Below are positions 57,251-64,000 of a stretch of 64,000 nucleotides of DNA, one piece after another. Source of the DNA: Glycine soja (taxonomy: Eukaryota; Streptophyta; Magnoliopsida; Fabales; Fabaceae). The notes below the pieces were generated by a model that saw only the letters and a program-made list of their open reading frames with translations, made no database searches and was not told where the DNA came from. Each line of letters opens with the position of its first letter. The stretch's first letter is position 1. The translations under genes and the position numbers were made by a program. The DNA is taken from NCBI RefSeq assembly GCF_004193775.1, contig NC_041021.1, positions 3,482,001-3,546,000 of the forward strand. Direction: 5' to 3'.

Positions 57251-59817
57251 TTTTTTTTATATAACCTTTCTGTTTTTACAATAAACCCAAAATTGTACCT
57301 GTAAAATGTAATTTCAGACTCAATTCACAGCAAATAAACATTTAACCTGCTTTCAAGCAGTTTTAATCACACAATAAACAATTAATAATTGATTTATCAT
57401 AAACAAATGAATTCAATGTTCAAATTACATAAGAAATGTCAAAAATGTTAAACCAAAGTAAACTAAGCTAAACTTAATGTCCCTATACCCTAAGTCTGAT
57501 CTCTAACTCGGAGATAAAATTGTGCCCACTGGATCCGCAACGCCTTTAATCTCTCTGGCTCCAATGGTCTAGGATTGTTAAAATACTGCACGATGAAATA
57601 AATGATAATAAGTTAATAATGTAATACAAATTATTAAAAAATCGGATTTGTTTGAAATAAACGTACCGCTTCCCAGTTATTCCTAAATGTTTCTAAAATG
57701 ATGGTGGACATCTAGTGCATGACATAGTAGCCGCACTCAGTACTTCCTTTTTGTCTATTACACTAAATACATAATGAAATTTGGATATTAATTAAACAAT
57801 TAGTGTACAAACACATAAGAAATATATATAAGTGGGAGTTTTATGTAAATGACGTACCTTGACGACAATCCACCTAGCAGGAGCCTTTGATTTAGGCTGT
57901 GGAGCATCATCAAGACCTTTTAAAGAACTGTTCCAGATGAGTTACAATTAAAAACTGTTGTTGTTGAGGTATTTCAATGCAAATGTATAGAAAAGAACAC
58001 TAAACTATTAATAATCCCCTTAAGGTAGTTGTCTAGCCTGTTATGCAATGAACAAAACCAAACAACTAGGTGTTCCTTGGGCAGGATGACCACCATCTGC
58101 CAGTGTCCGCTGCAGTGGAGACGAATATGGGTTAGTATATTAGTAAACATTAATAAAATTAAGTTATTTTGTGTGACTTACCCATTTAGGTAGGCTACAA
58201 GATAGACATCGCGCTTTGAACTCTGCATCCAAGTCTTTATGTAACTTTCAGACTCAAATTGCGATTGCCCAGACCTCTAAATGGACTGTGGCTCGAGGAA
58301 TCCATAGATATCATAATTCCCCGCTCGCATACTTGTATCAGTCAGATGCCTGTTTATGTTAAGTCAAAGTTAAATATTTATGAATTGAAAGCAATAACTT
58401 GGATAATTAAAAGTAACATAAAATGACTTACAGAATCCACAACTGTAACACTGATATGCTGAGACATTGACCACCGTGTACGATTTTCGAGAGGTCTTCA
58501 TTTTTTATGTAGAGCGGGAAATCTGGATTAAAGACCCCGAACACGGTGGCATCCCATGTAACCTGGTAAGGCCTCAAGAAAAGCTCCGGGATGATCAATG
58601 TCATCAGATATAGTGGATCATCGACCTCCGGATCGGGCTTTGGAGGTGGTTTTGCTGGAGACACAGCTACCTGTTCATGAAACAAAGTTAAATGGCCTAA
58701 TTTGAGACACGCTGAATGAATTAATTTAAAAAGAACAAACATATAGTAAGAATAAAGTACCTGCTATGATAAAGAATTCACCAGATGTGTCGGCCAAGCA
58801 AGGAAGGTGTGAAGTGCCTACCCCACTAAGGAAACCTCATCAGTGGGTACAGGAACTAGAGCATCTGCATCTGTAACCTCCTCCACACTCACCTTTACTG
58901 GGTCAGGCAACAAAGGAGTGTTATGAACAACAGTGGATCCCTCATAAACTCTCCCCATGGCAACCAGGCGGGCAGGATCTGCTTCTATGTACAAGCCGCA
59001 CCTATCAAAGTCACCCGTCTCAGGATCGTTTCCTAAGGGATCAACACAACTCCCCTTTGTGCTCACTCGAGGACCGGAGGGACCAACCAGAGGGTCAGGA
59101 GGCACTACAAATCCCTGAGATTGCATCTGCGACTGAAGCTGGGACTGCATCTGGCTGAAGGATGCCATGACCTGCCGCGTCACTCTCTCTGTGATGGACT
59201 CCTCTAGCGGGTCCCTGATTTGTTGGATCAGCTGCTGCAATTCCTTAGGAGGCAGGGAGGAAGAGGTGCGGGACATCCATGGAGCCGAACCAAAGTAGTG
59301 CTTGATAGGTGACACCGGCTCCAGCAGCACGGACACGTCCAGGGTGCTCTGGACGTCCAATAGCAGCGGTCAGAACATCCTGACGTCCATAGGGGATGAA
59401 GGATCCCTGTGTCGCCTGCTCCTCAAAGGAATCCTGTACAGAAAACACACAGTTGTACATGGCATTCACAAAATATTGAAATATAATTGTAATGGTTAGT
59501 TGAAGATGACTTACGATCTTCTCAGTGATTTCCTTTGCAGCCTCAGTCGTCATTTCCCCTGTTTTCTTCGTGCTGGCCATCTTCCACTTCACGTGGTGTC
59601 TGACCGGGGATGGAGGGTCGATGACGCCATCAACGCTTTCGGACCGTGCAGCTTCCTCGAGCTTCTTCTTTGTCTTCTCAGCTAGGAGCTTCTGCTCTAA
59701 ATATTCATAACCCCCACGAGACAAAACGTGGGGGGCAGTGTTCTGTTTCTGGATGGCATGCGCCTTTTTGTGCACATCCTGCAAAAATAAAACAACAATC
59801 TTTCAAATTGGTAGAAT

Positions 59818-60597
59818 GAAGTATAACAAGTTAATGTTTTTTGAAAAACAACTTAAATGGCAAGGAACATACCTCCCAAGAAGTGTCTCTGTGAATCTGG
59901 CAAAACGGGGCCCATTTTTCCTTGCTTATCCCGCATTTCTCATAGATAGTGTCGTCCACACTATCAGTATCAGGTGCAAGGACCCATTTCCTCGTGAGGT
60001 CTGATTTAAACTACCTCCATCTCTCGCCCACAGTCTGAAGTAACTTTCTTTTCGTCCTACTGTCAGAAGCCTCTGGGATTTCAAATTCCGCCTGACAATA
60101 TCAAATAAGGTTTATTTGTTACAATAATGTATTTTTTGGCTATTAATTAGACAACATCAAATAAGAAAATATAAATACCTGAATATCCTCCCAAATCAAG
60201 TCCTTATGAAGTATAACAAGTTAATGTTTTTTGAAAAACAACTTAAATGGCAAGGAACATACCTCCCAAGAAGTGTCTCTGTGAATCTGGCAAAACGGGG
60301 CCCATTTTTCCTTGCTTATCCCGCATTTCTCATAGATAGTGTCGTCCACACTATCGGTATCAGGTGCAAGGGCCCATTTCCTCGTGAGGTCTGATTTAAA
60401 CTACCTCCATCTCTCGCCCACAGTCTGAAGTAACTTTCTTTTCGTCCTACTGTCAGAAGCCTCTGGGATTTCAAATTCCGCCTGACAATATCAAATAAGG
60501 TTTATTTGTTACAATAATGTATTTTTTGGCTATTAATTAGAAAACATCAAATAAGAAAATATAAATACCTGAATATCCTCCCAAATCAAGTCCTTAT
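59818..60597 (-). repeat. 390-bp tandem duplication covering a transposase exon
   Basis: Bases 59818-60207 and 60208-60597 are head-to-tail copies with only a few substitutions (for example ATCAGT/ATCGGT, AGGACC/AGGGCC, AGACAA/AGAAAA). Each holds the exon KFKSDLTRKWVLAP-type region with the same in-frame TAG, so the stop predates the duplication. Confidence 0.9.
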
Positions 60598-60831
60598 GAG
60601 CAGTAGGGACCTCCTTCCAGTTCTCGTACGTGATGTCCACCTTATCACGCGCCACAATCCCCAAATAAGTTCTTAATTTCTTCCTGTGGGGACCGTCAGC
60701 CTTGCCGGTAGCAGGATCAATGTGGACCACTGGTCTTTCAGCACCAGCTGGTCTAGTAGACAAGGATCATAGACGTGAGGCTTTGCGTGTCCGTTTCACG
60801 GCAGACGGTGAAGCTGATGCATCGGAAATAG

Positions 60832-60866
60832 GAGGAGGAGGAGGAGGAGGAGGAGGAGGAGGAGGC
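60832..60866. repeat. (GGA)n trinucleotide repeat
   Basis: About eleven GGA units; on the minus strand they encode the poly-Pro run near the transposase N-terminus. Confidence 0.85.
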
Positions 60867-60905
60867 GAGGCAGGTGGAGAAGCCATGATCCTGTATACAT
60901 CATTA

Positions 60906-62258
60906 AAATGTAAATTTGGGTTACAGACAAATACCGACATCAACAGTTCATTGTATTCAAAAACTATAAAATAAATATTAAACTTAGGTACACTTCTATA
61001 AATTAAGAGAACAAAAGTAAAAAAAAACATGATGTTAAAATGTAAAAAAAATTCAAAACTTACTTTTGAAGTCATTTAAAATATATTAAACCAGTATAAG
61101 TATTTCGTACATAATATAAATAAAGGTTACACAAATAAGACTAAAATAAATCTTTAATTTGGTGTGCTAACATAACGTTGATTGCATCAAATCAAGCGTT
61201 GATGGTGAAAAAATTGCTTACGCACGGTGTGGGATATGATGCACTCACACACGCTAGAAAGCATAATTTTACTAATTGAACCATCTAAAGCTTGCAAGTC
61301 TCCACCCATCATCATGTTCAAACTGAACAGAAAGTACCCACAAACATGCACTAAATTGCCTATAAAGTTAAAACGTGTTTAATTGAATTTATTTTAAACT
61401 CTGTCATATGTGTTTGATTACAATTATGAGGCATCTCACTGCTGAATTTGGTTCAGCGTGGTCCTTCTGTCCTTGCTGCAAATGGCCTGCATAATGGTAG
61501 TTTAGTGTAGTGTTTATTCTCTTCTAGGGTCAATCTCTAGTAGGACTCTAAGGTTTTTATTTTTTATTTATGACATAAAGGTTGATTGGATTAAGATATT
61601 TGAAAACTGGAACTTCAAATGAGTCAAATTACTCTTCATGCCTTATTCTGGAATAGGACAGTTTCCTTTTCCCTGAATTTTTATATAACCTAAAAAATAA
61701 ATGTAGATGGATTTGGCTTCATTCAGTCATATGGTTTGGACTTTAATCTTAGTTAATGTCCTTAGCATCATTTTCTTAAATAAGAAGACTGCAATGTGCA
61801 AATACTTTAGCACCATTTCTGGCTACCTTTCTTCTCCAGCTCCAGGGACTTCAGTTGTTTGGCCATTGAATGATATTTTGGTCTTATATAACAATAACAT
61901 TAACTTTTAAGTTAGAGGTAATAGAAGGGTAGAATTATCTTTCTAAAGTGACAACCCTATAATTTAAATCTCATGTTACAAATAAAATTCACCTTGATAC
62001 TTTAGCTATGACCAATCACTTATGATTTAAAAAGGTTGCCTCTATTTGCAAATTAATTATGTAAAAGCCTAAGGGAACCCAATGATCAATTCACACAATT
62101 CTCTTTTTGGTTTTTGATTTATGGGCTGGTTCTTTGTTTTATTTAGAATTCTCACCATTCTTGTTTTTGGAACAAATTGTCCTTAATTAGTCCTTGATTA
62201 CTTTTGCTTTCTCTCATTGTTCTTATTCTTAGAGGCTAGAGCTTAATTACGGGAATTC
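60906..62258. other. No gene recognised
   Basis: AT-rich sequence. A short phrase on the plus strand near 61445 reads FGSAWSFCPCCKWPA before a stop and could be an exon scrap. No CACTA end or tandem-unit homology was seen. Confidence 0.35.
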
Positions 62259-62760
62259 TTGGCAATTTTAAAGGGTTTGGTTGAAACCGTGCAGATGGCA
62301 CCGAATTCCATAGCTTTCCCTGTTGTTGTCACAGTTACCTTAATGTATAGAAACTCTAGTTTCAGACTATTCAAGGGGTATTCAGAAGGCAACTTACAAA
62401 GAGGAACATCTCAGAACGTTACTACTACTGCTGAGCGGTTGCCAAACGTTACAAAAACTCATGGCTTTCAATTGGGAAGAGCAATCCAAAATACAACACA
62501 TGACAGCTCAGGAGGAAAAGATCAAGGGAATAATAACAGTATTGTCAGCAGTAAGTGTATGCATGCTTTTTTCTTGCTATTTCCATTTTCATTCAATTTC
62601 CATTTGCCGCGTATGTTTCTTAGTTAAGAGCCAAAACTCACATTACCTCCTTAAATGAAATATATAGGTGGAGTTAAGGAACGACAAAGGAGATCCCAAA
62701 ATCATACCTCTATTGAAGGAAGAATCAACAATAATATTACAACAGTAGATGATGGTGCGT
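62259..62760 (+). pseudogene. Unrecognised exon fragments
   Basis: An open stretch reads MAPNSIAFPVVVTVTLMYRN and later RGTSQNVTTTAERLPNVTKT, up to a GTAAGT donor near 62552. A second piece after ATATAG (62669) reads GVKERQRRSQNHTSIEGRIN. It looks like consecutive exons of an Asn/Thr-rich protein. The family is not recognised. It lies next to the HMG-box fragment and may have been captured with it. Confidence 0.3.
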
Positions 62761-62977
62761 GATACTGCTATTTTTGGTTTATTTTCTTCTGCCAAAGTTT
62801 ATTTATTCCTTTTTTTTTCCTTAATTATTCATGAATCATATGCATGATCATTATTTCAGTCATTATGGAATTGTTATCTGCAGAAGACTGTTACTGCAGA
62901 AGACTGTAGGGGTGGAATTTCTAACTTGTATAATATCCATGCTTTTTAGAAAAATATTTCTGGCTACCTTACTGCAG

Positions 62978-63380
62978 AAGACTGTTACTGCAGAAGAGAA
63001 GAAGCCTTATGAGGGGATATACCATGCGGGGAAAGAAGCTTATTTGCAGGTGATTGCAAAGGAAAAACGTGAAACTGACTCAATGAGGTTCTTGGAAGAC
63101 GAGCAGAAGCAGAGGACTGCAATGGAATTGCTTGAACAGTACATGCAATTCAAACAAGAGGCAGAAAAAGATGGAAAGAAGAACAAGTAACTTATTAAGT
63201 AACTCTCAGATGGCAAAGAAAAATAAGGAGCAATATGCCTTACATATGGAGGCTTATAAACAGAAGAAAGATGAGGAGGCTGGCCATTTCATGATGGAAG
63301 AGGAGGACCATATGAAACTTCAAAAACAACAAGCATTGCAACTGCTTAAGAAGAAGGAGAAAACTGAAAATATAATCAAG
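62978..63380 (+). pseudogene. 3xHMG-box protein (HMGB6/13-like) fragment
   Basis: Exon 62978-63187 reads KTVTAEEKKPYEGIYHAGKE, then AYLQVIAKEKRETDSMRF and AMELLEQYMQFKQEAEKDGK. This is the end of an HMG box and its basic linker. After a 22-bp intron-like remnant (GTAACTTATTAAG...CTCAG), exon 63210-63380 reads MAKKNKEQYALHMEAYKQKK and LQKQQALQLLKKKEKTENI, the end of the next HMG box and tail. The exons encoding most of that box are missing. Plant 3xHMG-box proteins bind chromosomes at mitosis. TAA at 63188-63190 and the deletion make this a fragment. Confidence 0.65.
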
Positions 63381-64000
63381 GTTTTTTATTTTACATCTTT
63401 CAGATTTTAGCGTTTAACAATCTGGATGTATGCAAAACAAACTAAGAAAAGGGACAAGGAAATCAAATCCCAAAACAAAATAGCAACTAATGACTTTTAA
63501 TCATAAATTTACAGGATTTGACTCGACAACAAATTGGCAATTGATTAATTACAGATTCCTGTATAATTATTAGGAATAAGTGGTTCAAGACAGACAAGAA
63601 GAAAACAGGTTTGAACAACTAAAGAAGTACATGCCTATATGGTGACAAATTTTGATAGATCCACCCAAGCAGTTTAATCAAATAATCATTCAACTAGTTA
63701 GATAAGCACACTGACATTTTTCAATACAACACACACTAATTGGCTTGAGACTTGAACAAGACTCGTGTAACCTGTGATCACCAGTGATTTTATACCAAAG
63801 CAAGTGAATCAAACAAATAAAAACAGTGGTCACATATCCATGTGGATTGAAGGTTTGCCTTATAAAAAAGCAAAACCTTTCCAATCCACACTATTTTCAG
63901 TTTTTCACTATTGGTGGCTGAATCTTTATTGTTTAAAGAAATGAGGTTTGTTGTGTTTAAAATTAAAATCTTCTGGGTGTTAATGTACAATGTGGAGTTG
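63381..64000. other. No gene recognised
   Basis: AT-rich sequence. An imperfect foldback lies at about 63842-63887 (TGGATTGAAGGTTTGC ... GCAAAACCTTTCCAATCCA). No coding sequence is supported. Confidence 0.35.

Larger units (their letters stand above)
57490..60886 (-). pseudogene. CACTA-type transposase-related protein with Ulp1-like protease domain
   Basis: Minus strand, many exons. It starts at ATG 60886 with MASPPAS followed by poly-Pro (encoded by the GGA repeat at 60832-60863), then STRPAGAERPVVHIDPATGK and RTYLGIVARDKVDITYENWK, typical of plant Ptta/En/Spm proteins. A helical exon follows (EKWAPFCQIHRDTSWE), then HKKAHAIQKQNTAPHVLSRG. Next come a Gln-rich coiled segment (about 59100-59220) and PLYLMTLIIPELFLRPYQ. 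The C-terminus is Ulp1/C48-like: HWQMVVILPKEHLVVWF (His), ECGYYVMH (Cys codon at 57733-57735) and a tail RLKALRIQWAQFYLRV. Stops: TGA at about 60764, TAG (for Gln) in RWR*FKSDL in both copies of a duplicated exon, TAG in EPQSI*RSGQ, and TAG after YYVMH. It is therefore inactive. The substrate of the protease domain is unknown. Confidence 0.72.
56731..60905 (-). mobile_element. CACTA element with transposase/Ulp1 gene, right end not found
   Basis: The left edge is near 56731, where unit 3 homology stops and a degenerate CACTA terminus ACTACTATTAGAAAA begins. Next come 500 bp of paired ACATCGGTT/AACCGATGT motifs. The minus-strand gene at 57490-60886 belongs to the plant CACTA (Ptta/En/Spm) class. 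No second terminus with TAGTAGTG was found before 64000, so the element is truncated, rearranged or larger than the window. The end given here is a minimum. Confidence 0.7.

Noticed and set aside
61707..61910. 67-aa plus-strand ORF
   Set aside because: No motif, no splice context and no counterpart in other units.

Overview
This is plant nuclear DNA. It has AT-rich intergenic sequence, GT-AG introns, plant gene families (cell-wall invertase, PMEI-type inhibitor, DUF3339, RBOH, 3xHMG-box) and dense nested plant transposons. CACTA elements with ACATCGGT-type subterminal repeats, and an LTR carrying GTAATCGATTAC motifs, suggest a legume, most likely Glycine. That genus call is inference.

The backbone is a tandemly repeated unit: an invertase/pectin methylesterase inhibitor (PMEI-domain) gene, about 6 kb of spacer, a cell-wall invertase gene, then an old Copia gag remnant leading into the next PMEI promoter. 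Unit 1 runs from base 1 (PMEI cut by the window edge) to about 20.1 kb, and its invertase lies at 6903-10515. Unit 2 runs from about 20.1 to 42.6 kb (PMEI 20247-20774, invertase reduced to exon 1 at 36284 and the last exon at 41058). Unit 3 starts near 42.6 kb (PMEI 42796-43323) and is cut by a CACTA element near 56.73 kb, before any invertase. Units 1 and 2 are nearly identical; unit 3 is older. The PMEI copies are open, although copy 1 is only partly visible. Both invertase copies are broken: copy 1 lost the exon-3 segment expected to carry the WECPD acid/base motif and has AA in place of AG before the 9-bp mini-exon, and copy 2 lost all middle exons.

The units serve as empty-site controls for each other, so many insertions can be placed to the base. 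They are: a gene-carrying MULE (10812-11914, 9-bp TSD); a CACTA element carrying an intact DUF3339 ORF and an RRM exon (12433-16604, TSD CTT); a second CACTA end at 19669; a truncated CACTA with RBOH and GrpE-like exons (about 23966-27988); a hAT element (29205-29778, 8-bp TSD); a defective Copia element with two LTRs (30913-35555, TSD GAGTA); a truncated antisense Copia (about 37217-40978) with a nested solo LTR (37564-39144, TSD GTGCC); and a 10.4-kb Helitron (44723-55124) carrying a B3-like gene.

The right end (56.73-64 kb) holds a CACTA element with a transposase/Ulp1-protease gene on the minus strand (57490-60886), including a 390-bp tandem exon duplication. It is followed by gene fragments, among them a 3xHMG-box piece (62978-63380). 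No rRNA, tRNA or CRISPR was recognised. The only clearly functional host genes are the PMEI copies; the captured DUF3339 ORF is a possible extra.
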